Positions 33,325-43,716 of a DNA stretch of 64,000 bases are shown piece after piece. The notes under the pieces are model-generated. The model was not told the DNA's origin and did not search any database. It saw only the letters and a list, made by a program, of their open reading frames with translations. The number at the start of each line of letters is the position of its first letter. Position 1 is the stretch's first letter. The stretch is from Clitopilus passeckerianus (Eukaryota > Basidiomycota > Agaricomycetes > Agaricales > Entolomataceae). The stretch covers positions 2,170,001 to 2,234,000 of the forward strand of contig CALYLX010000126.1 in NCBI GenBank assembly GCA_944990035.1, in the 5' to 3' direction. A program made the position numbers and the translations under genes.

Positions 33325-33960
33325 ATGCTCGCGTTTTTCACGGTGGGATCTACTCGCTTCGACGCTCTCGTACAGGCTGCTATATCCCGGCCAGTATTGG
33401 CTGCGCTTAGTGCGAAGGGATATGAGAAACTTGTCGTGCAATGCGGGAATTCCGAGTTCGAATATGCCTCCTCGATCGCGCAAAAGGAGAGTGGAATATT
33501 AGTTGATAAAGAAGGCGTGTCAATCGAGTTGTGGAAGTTTAAACCAGGTCTGCAGGGGGACTATGAGCGGGCAGACCTGGTTGTGAGCCACGCAGGTATG
33601 TTTTATCCCAAGCCTACGATCTAGTTGCGGATGCGACGTTGTACAGGTTCTGGCACGATACTCGACGTTCTGAGGGTCCCAAAGCCACTCATCGTCGTTC
33701 CAAACCCAACTCTCCTCGATAATCACCAAGAAGAGTTGTCCAATGAATTACAGAAGCTCAATCATTTGAGATCGAGTCGAGTCGAGTAAGGGTCTAATCT
33801 TTGACCGTCGTCTGGCCAGTATTGAAACACCAGTTCTTGCCGCAGAGATCTCCCTCAAACTATCACCTCATTCGACCCGACATCTCTGACACAATTCCCT
33901 GCATTCGACGGGTCCAAGTTTGCGAGGATTCTTGACGAGGAGATGGGTCGACTGGTCTGA
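33325..33960 (+). CDS. ALG13: UDP-GlcNAc transferase catalytic subunit ALG13
   Basis: With membrane partner ALG14 it adds the second GlcNAc to dolichol-linked oligosaccharide on the cytosolic ER face. [20 protein letters not shown] is the family start; [49 protein letters not shown] and [20 protein letters not shown] follow. Intron 1 is GTATGT...TACAG. The last intron (GTAAGG...TGCCGCAG) restores [36 protein letters not shown] and the end RLV. About 175 residues, normal for fungal ALG13. TRM9 starts 86 bp downstream on the same strand, the only same-strand neighbours inside the alternating block. Confidence 0.92.
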
Positions 33961-34046
33961 ACATTGCGATAGTGGTTTGGCTAGAGATGGTTGTCTTGCA
34001 ATGGAATATACCAATTTTACTTTTTGTTCTCAAACCTCTACTATCG

Positions 34047-35031
34047 ATGGCGCCGAAAGCAGTAGCGACTACGGTCGTTGAAGGCGATCCTCAGAAATAT
34101 GAAGAGCTAAACGTCCATTCTGTATACGACGAGATCGCCCCTCATTTTTCTTCTACAAGGTACAAAGTACGTCCATGATTGACTGGTGGATGTCCTTTGA
34201 ATTAGCTGAAGAGTGCCTTAGCCATGGCCGATTATCAGCAAATTTCTTTCAAGCATTGCAACCGGATGGGTTGGATTGGACTCTGGCACTGGCAACGGAA
34301 AATATCTCCCCTTGCCCCTAGATCGACCAAGTGATATCCTGACAATTGGCTTGGACAGAAGTTTCAATCTTCTAAAAATTGCCCGAAATGCGGGGGAGTC
34401 TGGCGCATTCAGGGAGGTTGTCTGGGCTGACGCGTTGGTGGATTGCTGGAGACCCCAGATCTTTGTGAGTTTGACGCCAGATTGGGCGGGCGATCTCAGT
34501 GCTAATAGTTGGAAGGACTATGCCATATCTATCGCCACAATACACCATCTTGCAACACCTGAACGTCGAAAGCAAGCTGTCCAGGTTAGTCGAGCTTATC
34601 TCTGCGTTAGCCTCTGCTCACGACAATGGTAGAGGTTGATTGAAGCTGTATCATCCGCCCATGGCCGAATTCTGATATATGTCTGGGCAATCGAACAAGA
34701 CGAACTCTCAAAGCGTGTCATCCCGACAAATCAAGAAGGGAAAAACCAACTTGGGCAGGACGTCATGGTGCCCTGGGTGCTCTCGAAAGAGTTGATGTTG
34801 CCGAAGGAGGGAGGGCAGGGACCAGATGAGCCTCATGTGTTCAACAGGTATTACCACATGTTCTCCCAAGGCGAACTGGGACAAGTTGTCCATGATGCCT
34901 GCAGGGGGCTTGATCTCTATGTCGGCCCACGAAGCGCGGAATACTCGCGCGGGGTGGAGATCGTTGAGGACGGCTGGGAGCGATCAAATTATTACGTTGA
35001 ACTCAGGTGTTGGCAGACGAATGAGCAATAG
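34047..35031 (+). CDS. TRM9: tRNA wobble-uridine methyltransferase Trm9
   Basis: SAM-dependent enzyme, working with Trm112, that completes mcm5U at the tRNA wobble position. MAPKAVATTVVEGDPQKYEE, LNVHSVYDEIAPHFSSTRYK and, after GTACGT...CTTAG, PWPIISKFLSSIATGWVGLD lead into the SAM site SGTGNGKY. GLDRSFNLLKIA and ADALVDCWRPQIF follow. A 51-nt intron (GTGAGT...TGGAAG) has length 3n and no stop, so it is easily read as coding; removing it restores FDYAISIATIHHLATPERRK. The C-terminal part is GRILIYVWAIEQDE...VMVPWVLSKE...FNRYYHMFSQGELGQV...NYYVELRCW. ATG 34047 is chosen over 33972, whose extra 25 residues are hydrophobic and family-atypical. Confidence 0.9.
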
Positions 35032-35106
35032 GAATCTTGCAATGATCGATGTTTTGTGTGACAAAAAAGCGGATAGGGAATACAATGGTACAGACTGGGT
35101 AACAAA

Positions 35107-35809
35107 TCACTCGCTGGCAGCCATGACTGTGCACCTATATCAGCAACATGTATACGGGTGATAGTACAGATGGACGTACTAGCGTTGATGAGATCTCCGC
35201 CGCTCTCTTTTAGTACTTTCACGGCCTTCGCCCTCGAGCAGTTGACCTGGGTCATGACCAAGTCGATATCCTTAGGGTCAACACCAGTCTCATCCACCTC
35301 ACCCTCCTCCTCCGCAGCCTCGAGCTCAGGCATGTCATCATCGTCGTCCTTGCCGCCAGCACCGGACTTCTCTAGGCTGGTTGCGGGAACACCTCCACCA
35401 GATGCAAGTGACTGTGCGGCAGAGAGTTGTGCCTGTGAGTTCATGTCCTCGATCTTGGCTTCACCAAAGACGATGTAGCAGTCGCTGTTGGGCGACTTGT
35501 AGACCTCAGGGGTGGCGAGGACGAAGAGAACCTGATTGGTGGTTACGTTAGGACAGTTGCAAGAAGGAAGAAACAAGCATAACACACATTCTTTGGCCTC
35601 CTGAGAGTGACACGAGTGATATCGGGAACCCTCTTCAAACCCAAGCTGAGCAGAGCCTTCCTGGCCTTCCTTTCCGAACGGGATTGGATCTTGTCGAGGG
35701 CGGCGGCCGAAGTTGGGTCCTCATCATGGTCGTGCTCGTGGTCATGGTCATGATCGTGATCATGCTCGTGCTCGTGGTCAGAGTGGACTTCCTCGATAGT
35801 TGCAGACAT
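35107..35809 (-). CDS. EGD2: Nascent polypeptide-associated complex subunit alpha
   Basis: Ribosome-bound chaperone subunit shielding new chains. After a short start ([10 protein letters not shown]) residues about 9-31 are nearly all His, Asp and Glu. The NAC domain then runs [53 protein letters not shown] and [15 protein letters not shown]. An acidic linker and the C-terminal UBA ([33 protein letters not shown]) end, after a GTACGT...GCACAG intron, in IMAASE. The family normally ends INAIMxLx, which supports that acceptor. The His/Asp tract is an odd N-terminal addition. Its stop lies 75 bp from the TRM9 stop. Confidence 0.94.
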
Positions 35810-36095
35810 CTGTTCAGAAACGCGTCAATCAAAAAGGTTCATCCAAGGTCGTAGACTTGCATCCAGCCCAGTATGATGCGGTACAGCAGCATAATGGCGC
35901 AAAAACGCGTTAGAAACTTTAAAAAGTGCCTCTCACCTTTTAAAACGTGGGATTCAGGGACTTTTGAGCTCACCGCCGACCGCGATGACAACGACACTGA
36001 GGTTGCGTTGGAGGATTTGTTTGGTCTTGTGTGGCAACAGCCTTAGGATTGGCTCCTGATGAGCTGGTGCTGCGATTAGGTTAAAGCTTCCGCCT
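35810..36095. promoter_or_regulatory. NAC-alpha / TSC1 divergent promoter with two ACGCGT boxes
   Basis: ACGCGT at 35820-35825 (probably in the NAC-alpha leader) and 35905-35910. The interval is 286 bp between the two start codons. Confidence 0.45.
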
Positions 36096-38994
36096 ATGTC
36101 TGATGTTACTACGCTAGTTCACCAACTGCGCGCGGTGCTCGAGGGCAGCCCACATAATCTGCAGCTGCAACAACTTCTCGGGCTAGTTTACGACTTTGTT
36201 GAGGAAGTTCAACCAGAGAACGACCCTGGATCATGGTCGGAGGAGCGATTGCAGGAACGGGACCTGCTGGTGTTCAATCTTGAGGAAGAACTACAGGGAG
36301 CGTATCATGAACTTGTCGACCATTCGTCTCTTTACCACACAGAAGTCTTCCTGTCTGTGCTCGGAAATCTCAAACGAATCCTGCCCCCAACTGCAGTGAT
36401 ATCATGGTTCGATATACTCCTACGGCCAGCTTTGCGCGAACCAAAGCTTCCGACGGGTGCCGTTAACGGTGCCAAAGAGCTAATTATATCCGCTCTGACG
36501 AGCACAACTGAGGCTTATCAAAAGAAGGTTGAGGATTTCCGACGATACCTCATGGACCTATACCTCCTAGATGCTTATAACGAAAGCTCAGGAGACGACG
36601 TGCTTGAGTGGGCAGAACTCGAGGAGGAGCAAAGGGCACAAAGGGCTCGGTGGAAGTTGAATCTGGAGGATATTCTACTCAAGTTTGGTTCGGAGAGGCC
36701 AGAGGTAAGAGGGTTTTGCTTTGATAACATTCGTAATTGACCATGCCCAAGGCACTCTACACCGAAATCTACAACCACTTCATGAATCCCGGCTCTCGAT
36801 TACAACTTCTAACGTTTATGGTCAGGCATACCTCGACTCCACAGTTTCCAAATCACACGTCCCTGCTTTCCTCACATCCACTCATGAAGAGTATCATCCG
36901 TTCGCTATTTCTTGATGCCTCCTCGACTCTCTGTACAGTTGGTTTGACTTTACTGGTCAAGCTACTCCCACTAATGGCGGTCCATGCTCGCGACAAATTG
37001 AAAAGTCGACTACCAAAGCTTTTTGCTGTCCTTGCTCGTGTAATCCTTTGGAAAGAACGAGCAGCCTCCACAATCCACCAAGATACAGATGAACCTCTTG
37101 ATCCCGAATTTGAGAAGGTTATCGACAAAGACGCTGCCAATCTGCTCCCCATATCACCCGATTTTGGATGGGAGCGGTTGGAAGTTACTTTCACCGCAAC
37201 CGTGTCGACCCCACCCAATCCTCGGCACTTCTTCACTATGCTGTATTATCTCTACCCGTCCAATTTAATCAAGTTCTTCAATGATCCGGCCCAGTACGTT
37301 ATCAACGAGGATGTAACAAATCCCTATACCATTTCATGGGAGAAGGTCCTGAATCAGCACGAGATTAGGAGAAAGAGTGAGGTACGTTACCACTCTCAAA
37401 TTTCTTGATCGATAAAGTACTCATTTTTTTTTTCAAGGCCCTCATCCGGGAGCATGTCTGTCATCCCTTACTTATCTGGCGAGATGCGGAAGCTGAACTG
37501 GCCGAAGAACCATTCTGGGCCCGCTGGACCACCTCCAAGATCATCAGTGAAGCAGTAATGCTCGATGTAAGACACAATGCTATCGGCGTCATCGAGCAAT
37601 TACCACACCATAAACCGACTCCTGACGAGGAGGAGAGGCAGGAGGAGGGAGAGGCGGCAGACGATGAGCATGAAGAGAAACAAATACGTCCCATCCGTCC
37701 CATCGACCTGTCGTCAGACAGGCCGAAAGTATCCCTGCAAGACATGGTGGACATCACTGTCGCTCTCAGGTCAAAAGTCGATATCGAAATTGATATGCCG
37801 CCTTCCCACCGAATTACAACATTCCTCTCCCCTGCCACAACACCTGGGGATCCCGACATAAAGTCAGTGCGGTCTTTCGCCGTTTCGCAGGCAGAAGTAC
37901 CTCCCCATATTGTGGAGGTCATCCATGGTCTGCAAAGAGAGGTAGTTCTGCTCAGGAACGAGCTGAACTTCCAGCTTTGGTTGGCAAGAGAGAACGTGAA
38001 ACACATTGGCCGGCTGTATCAGGATCGTGTTCAACAAAAGACAGCGGAAGCTGAACGGCAGGGCTTGGTGGGTTCCCTTATTTTTTCCCGAACGTATTTT
38101 GCCTCTGATCACTTGTTCGTGCAGTACAACAAGCTTCGTAACTACAGAAACGAAGTCACCAACCTCGAGACCCAGCTTCGAGAGCATCGGCTCCAAGCCT
38201 CATCTGCGAAGAACAAATACGCTGATTGGAACATGGAATTACAAAAGAAGCTCAAGGAGTTTAGGGAGGAGAAGAAGACTTGGATATCCGAAGCTGCCCA
38301 GCTCAGAACCACGGAGAAGGAAACACAAGCCTTATTCGCAGCACAGGGCAACCTACTCGCCGATGCTCAAGCCCAATTATTTGTACTGCAGACGCAGAAG
38401 AAGGAAGTTCAGCACAAGATCGACCGTCTTGAGGATTATGAAAGTCAGATAGCTCAGCATATCAAGATGCAGAAGCTGTGGTATGACTTCTTTCATAGTG
38501 TTCAATATCACCACACCTGATGCGCTTATTGATAGGGACAACGACTTCCATAAATTCAACGAAAGGGCCGAGCAAATCAAGTTGATGCAGAACCAGTATA
38601 AGCAGCTTGAAATGCGCTTGGATGCGTATGAGCAGACGCAAGCAGAAATGGATGATGAAGCACGGTAGGTCACCCTCCCACCTTGCCCTCTGGTCTGATC
38701 TAACTGCTTTCCAGCCATGCTCGTCGCAGGATACAAGCCCTTGAAGCTCAATTAGTCCAAGCACACACACAACGACAGAACAACAGGCGGCAGACCATGG
38801 CTGGTGAAATCACCACCTTGGTCGAGGAAAAGAGCAACCTCCTTGAATCAAACAAGACTCTGAAGAATGAAAACAACGAACTCAAGGACGAAATCGAGGA
38901 GTTGCGAGCGATGATGGAAGTCTTGAAGGGCCAAATCAGCGGTCGGAGAGGTCTGATCTCGGAACCAAGAGCTAGCCCTGTTCAATTCGTCTAA
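36096..38994 (+). CDS. TSC1: Hamartin homolog (TSC complex subunit 1)
   Basis: With tuberin (TSC2) hamartin restrains Rheb and TORC1. About 850 residues. The N-terminal alpha-helical hamartin domain reads LRAVLEGSPHNLQLQQLLGL, YHTEVFLSVLGNLKRILPPT, ALYTEIYNHFMNPGSRLQLL, TFMVRHTSTPQFPNHTSLLS and LMKSIIRSLFLDASSTLCTV, then TLLVKLLPLMAVHARDKL. A disordered middle and a long C-terminal coiled coil follow (YNKLRNYRNEVTNLETQLRE, FREEKKTWISEAAQLRTTEK, LVEEKSNLLESNKTLKNENN). Introns include GTAAGA near 36702, GTACGT near 37382, GTGGGT near 38069, GTATGA near 38480 and GTAGGT near 38667. The gene looks intact. Identification rests on the helical N-terminus plus coil architecture. Confidence 0.83.
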
Positions 38995-39193
38995 TCAATG
39001 TAATGAATACTGGATTATGGATGTATGGATCACGTTTGTATAATAGATACACTGTAGCAAATGTCTTGTCACAAAAACACTGCATGAATAATAAAGGGGT
39101 AAATCGAAAGCAGGCGGTATATGCTGAGATGCGAAGGGGAAAAAATGATTGTGTGTACAGTGTCCAGTGAAGGGTTCGTGGCTAAGACCAGCC

Positions 39194-41121
39194 TTAGTCC
39201 GTCTGCATTGGTTCGCCCGCGGATTCCTTTTTCCAGGAGACGAAATCGTCCAAGAGTGTCGGCCATGCCTATCCAACAGTTAGCAAGGACGAAGCAATCA
39301 GCCAGATTGGATCACTCACTCCGTCGCTCTCGTAATCAGTCAGGTTAGGATTGACGGTCTCGCAAAACTCGAGCATCTATAAAAAAAAAAGTGAGATATG
39401 AGGGGTGGTGCGGAGGGCCAAAACCCACCATGCTCCAAAGATCCTTGTTGGCGGCCTTGTAGGTACCCTGTTTCTCCTGCACAGAACCAAGATGAGCTCA
39501 GAGCATAACTATAGTGAAGAACCTTACCCCAATGAACGCCAGGATATCTGTCATTATCGGGAATTTCGGCACTAGCAATACGCTCCACATAGCAGAAGCC
39601 GTCTATAAATAGCTGTGAGATGAGGATTCCCTTGAAGACGGGCGCAACTGACCTCAATCTCGATATTTCTCGAGCCCCTAAGGAATAGGTATCAGAGGTA
39701 TGAAAATTGTGAACATGGGGACGTCACATACTCGGGTTTGGCAAGCGTAAAGCAGAAGAAATAGAACTTCTTCAATGCCTCTTTCTTGTTTTCGCAGTAC
39801 TTCCAGAAGTCCGTGCGATTGTAGGGCTCTGGTGACTTCTTAGATGGTGGAGGCTTGTCATACAGGAGCAGACCCTCCAGTTCATTTAGGGCCAGAGATA
39901 ACGTCGGTAGGGATGATATCCTAAAGAAGCGTCAGAAAAAAGCCAGAAAAGAGAAAAATGTGGCGTACTTCAATACCGACGTCCCTGAATCCCATTCCTG
40001 CTTTGTTATTTTGGCCATTTCTGTGCACCCAAATTGCCATGCTAGTATCAGTGGAAGAGCACCATCCAGGGCAATGTTTGCGTCATTGCAGAGTGTTTCG
40101 AGACCTTCAGGGGCAATCACAGTGGAGTCGTCGCTGTCTGCATATTTCTTGAACAATTCCTCCCCACGTGCGGGGTTGTAGGGCTCAGCTGCAACTGGGG
40201 CTTGAGTCTTGGATTGCCGTTTGGTTGAAGTCGAGATTTTCGAGGTAGTTTGAGGAACAGAGCTGACCTTCGAGTGCATTAATACGAAAGCAAGCTGTTA
40301 AAAGGGAATAGGCGATCACCTCGGTCAGTGAAGGCTTGTGTGGTCCAGATTCATCGTCATCACTGTAAATATGTTTCTGCCGGTTAGACAAGCAGCACAA
40401 AAGTGATGAGAGTGTCATTGGTAGAAGAAACGGAAGCCCTATGGGCTGTATTTAAGCAGAATTGCTGGTTACACCAGCTGTTAAGAGGGCGACGACGACA
40501 GAGTTGTGGGTAGGACCCTTGAGGGCGTTTGTTCAGGAGCACTGGTTAGCCCAGCCACAAATCAAGCGAAGTGCCTGCTTATGTCATCGCCCCTTTAGGA
40601 CGGTATATTGCAAGGAAAACGGTTAATTATGAATATGAAATGGCCAGCTCAGGGTGTGAACAAAGGGAAAAGCTGGCAGTGGACAGCAACATAATGTCGG
40701 ACACGTCTGTTGCGAATTGTGCCAATGAAAGCTGAGGGAAGAAGGACTGACCCAGATTTTGGTGCGGCCTTGCCTCTTCTTGTTCCAGTCTTTGTTGTGC
40801 CCTTTGTATTTGCTCTTGACTTCTTCGCAGGAGGGGCCTAGTTGAGGGTCAGTATTCTCTACCATGAGGACCAGGTTTGGTACAAAAAGCTCACAGCAGC
40901 ATCTGTATCCATTGGTATCGATCCATTCTCTCCTGATTCACTTGTATCCTTCGCTAGCTTGCCGCGTGCCGAGCTACGAGTTGCTCTGGAAGTTGTAGTG
41001 GTTTCTGTGGCAGCTGTTGCCTCATCCCCTGCGCGTTTTCTCTAGATTTGCATTAAAGGCCCAATTAGAACAGCTGTTTATGAATCTCATGAGAAGTGCT
41101 TATGCTCACTTTCGGCGCCAT
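39194..41121 (-). CDS. DCN1: DCN1-like cullin neddylation factor
   Basis: Scaffold-type E3 for NEDD8 transfer to cullins. The PONY domain is clear: PYNPARGEELFKKYADSDDS, LILAWQFGCTEMAKITKQEW, FWKYCENKKEALKKFYFFCF, VPKFPIMTDILAF-like segments, KQGTYKAANKDLWSMV-like, MLEFCETVNPNLTDYESDG and AWPTLLDDFVSWKKESAGEP, then MQTD. The N-terminus is extended: MAPK (complement of 41119-41121), RKRAGDEATAATETTTTSRA, APPAKKSRANTKGTTKTGT, then a long intron (about 345 bp) to KHIYSDDDESGPHKPSLTE. The basic Thr/Lys-rich leader suggests nuclear targeting. The long intron makes the 5' model less certain; a second start at the complement of 40418 is possible. Confidence 0.85.
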
Positions 41122-41332
41122 TTCTACAAAAGCTCAGGCTAAGTTTCCAATTGAATCTAGATATAGAACCGGTGGTTGTACGAAGTTAAGCTCTTGGTGC
41201 CAGGCAGAAACGTTGACGGCTAGTAGGACTTCGTTCAGACGCGACGGTGTTATTTGCGCGTGACCCGTGACAGATACGCACGGAACCACGGTCCGGCAAA
41301 TTGACTAAACCTTTGGCTTTCTCCAGAACATC

Positions 41333-42045
41333 ATGGCTCCAGAAATCTTCAATCCCAATCCAACCGTCTTCTCGTCAACAAAGACTGCTGGAAGAAAGTC
41401 AGATATTCTTTCGCAGACACTCTGGGCAAACGAAATCGAGGAAACCGATGATAACGCGGAGGAAGTTGATCCCATAAACCAGGACGAGATCTTTGGTAAG
41501 TCTTGGTTCTTCTTGCGACATTCAGCACGACCGGTGGATGTATTCACGATAGCAACTTTGCGAACTTGTTCCCAGATCTAATCCGGTCGATCAGTGACCC
41601 TGAACATCCCAATTCTCTGGAAGAGCTTCGCGTTGTGTCTGCCCCGCAGATTACCGTGGAGGGCAATCATGTAGTTGTCGAATTTACTCCGACTGTTCCG
41701 CATTGTGGGATGTCCAGCATCATCGGTGTGTTTTATCTGTTCTTGTACTTCAGTTTAATTTCATAGTTTTACATAGGTTTGTCTATACGGGTACGCCTCC
41801 TGCGCAGCCTCCCGAACAGATTCAAAGTGGACATCTATCTGAAGCCTGGATCACATCAGAGCGAGCGAGAAGGCGTGTTCTCCCCGAATTTGATCCTGCT
41901 TCCGATCGCTCATGGTTTCTATCATGCAGTGAACAAACAGCTGAACGATAAGGAGCGAGTCGCTGCTGCACTTGAAAACTTGACCTTGCTCTCGACTGTT
42001 GAGCAATGCCTCTCGACTGCTGGCCGAAGAGGTGTTGAAGACTGA
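41333..42045 (+). CDS. CIA2: CIA2 / MIP18-family cytosolic Fe-S targeting factor
   Basis: Part of the CIA targeting complex that delivers Fe-S clusters to nuclear and cytosolic enzymes. [105 protein letters not shown]. The HCxMxxxIGLxIRxxLxRxLPxRFKVD block holds the reactive Cys. The next junction is best read as a 57-nt GC-AG intron (GAAG|GCGTGT...ATGCAG, 41873-41929). Removing it gives [20 protein letters not shown], the expected spacing; keeping it adds 19 residues in frame. Ends [11 protein letters not shown]. Confidence 0.9.
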
Positions 42046-42935
42046 AACTTGTAGACCCAGCCTTATGGGACGTATGTATCATACTTGTTTAACTGTATTA
42101 TCTTAGGACACGTAATATCAGCCGACCTCATACTCAGACCCACGACTTGCCGTTATTCTTCGTGGTTTCAGTTTCCATCGAAATACTAATTACAAGGGTA
42201 TTTTGTCCAGTTTCCCTAGACACACTTGGCGCTTTTTTGGTCCCTAACTAGTCCACGACTCCTCACGGAAAATAATACCCGCCTATAACTATAGCTACTG
42301 TACTTGCCCGCAGCCCATTGAGCTGCGACCGCTTTCACGACGGCGTCGGCTAAACCACCAGGATAATCGTGATCTCTCCGCTCATTCCTGACTTTAAAAC
42401 GAAACTCGGTTTTCTCTGGATACATTCAAGATATGCGAAAATTAAGCGATGTTGTATTGTAACTCAAGTGCGGCCCAGCCCACATCGACAAAGTACGGTT
42501 TCCAGAGAAACGATCGAAGCAGTGCACTCAGGTTAAATACCGGGCTTGATCGAGATGAGCTATTCTCTCGCATTCGCACTCCAAAGGGATGGATGAGATT
42601 GAGGAACATGAAAGCATAGGATTGCAATACGTTGAATTCTAGCATAGGAAGATGCACTAGTACTGATACATGATATATGGTATGATAATGGCAGAGGCTA
42701 CAGAGCGTGCTGGGTAATAAGGCTACAGTTGGATGTGTCGTAATTGATACATGGTTGCGCGGGAGCAGTAGATGGTTGAGATGGAAAATGCAAAGGAGTG
42801 ATCAGAAGCGAGAAACCTGATGAAATCGAAGAGAAGACAAGGGGCGAAGCAAATAAACGCGGCATTCAAGGGAGGCCAGGCGTCCGATAATACGAGAATA
42901 GAACCCAGTGAAGAGAGAAAGGGGAAGAGGAACGT
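42046..42935. other. Tail-to-tail stretch, one weak small ORF at 42216-42425 (minus)
   Basis: The minus-strand ATG at 42425 opens 69 codons (MYPEKTEFRFKVRNERRDHD, GGLADAVVKAVAAQWAAGKY). The amino-acid composition looks protein-like, but there is no family match and no supporting splice sites. The rest shows nothing recognisable. Confidence 0.25.
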
Positions 42936-43716
42936 CTAGTCCTCCAGTAGAAAATCCCAATCCATAGCGGTCTCAGGTGCCTTATTCGCACAGCAGAATA
43001 TCCGCTTGAACACCTCCTTCTTCGTGTTCTCCGGTGCGGATGCCTGCACATCCCACATGCGGAAGGTGATGGTACCACGAGTGTTCACGAATACGTCGTC
43101 TTCCATCAGGTCCTCCTTGTAACTCGCTTCGTTCAACCGTGCGTTGCGCATTATCCGGTTCGTGAAACCAGCTGAGAAGTTAGGCTTGCCCGAGTAGTGG
43201 ATCTGGCCTTTGAAGTCAGAAGGTAGCCAGACTGTAACGTCCGAAGACTCGGCCTGAACCTCGAGGTAGAATCGTTGGCGGGCGTTCTGTCGGCACTGAG
43301 CGGATTTATGGTCAAAACGTGTTTCGTTCGGGAAGGAGGGAATTGTGACTTACGACTTTTGTTTTCACTGGAGAGTTGTGAGCACTTATGAACATGTTCA
43401 TTCGGTGGTTGATTGGCTGATGGCGTGCACGATAGTGGGGCATTGCCAAGGCCAAGTTTACGGGCTCATGCATAGCATCGAGATGGAAGTCCCAGTCCTC
43501 TTCGGGCTGGTATTTGACCTTGCGGGCGCCATAGGTGAGATGAGAGTCCTGGAAGAACATGAGCTTGGGTTGAACTTTTAACCGTTCGATTTTACATACA
43601 ACGTGAAGCAGGCTCGATTTTTCGGAATGGTCGTAGGAAAACTAGAGTAAGCGGTCAGGGAACGGATTATGTGAATATGCGTGGTCTGTACTCACTATTG
43701 AATGAGCGGAAGACAT
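42936..43716 (-). CDS. DUF7330-like protein of unknown function
   Basis: MSSAHSI joins by GTGAGT...CTCTAG to FSYDHSEKSSLLHVVCKIER, VQPKLMFFQDSHLTYGARKV, and after a further intron to FYLEVQAESSDVTVWLPSDF, KGQIHYSGKPNFSAGFTNRI, LNEASYKEDLMEDDVFVNTR, GTITFRMWDVQASAPENTKK and AMDWDFLLED. The VWLPSDFxGxIxxSG...FxNRI...TRGxITFRxWD pattern is that of the small beta-rich proteins I know as DUF7330, common in agaricomycetes; the label is from memory and tentative. No signal peptide. Function unknown. Confidence 0.55.

Noticed and set aside
40185..40418. Independent small gene starting at the complement of 40418
   Set aside because: Its KHIYSDDDESGPHKPSLTE part splices in frame into DCN1, so it is better explained as a DCN1 exon.
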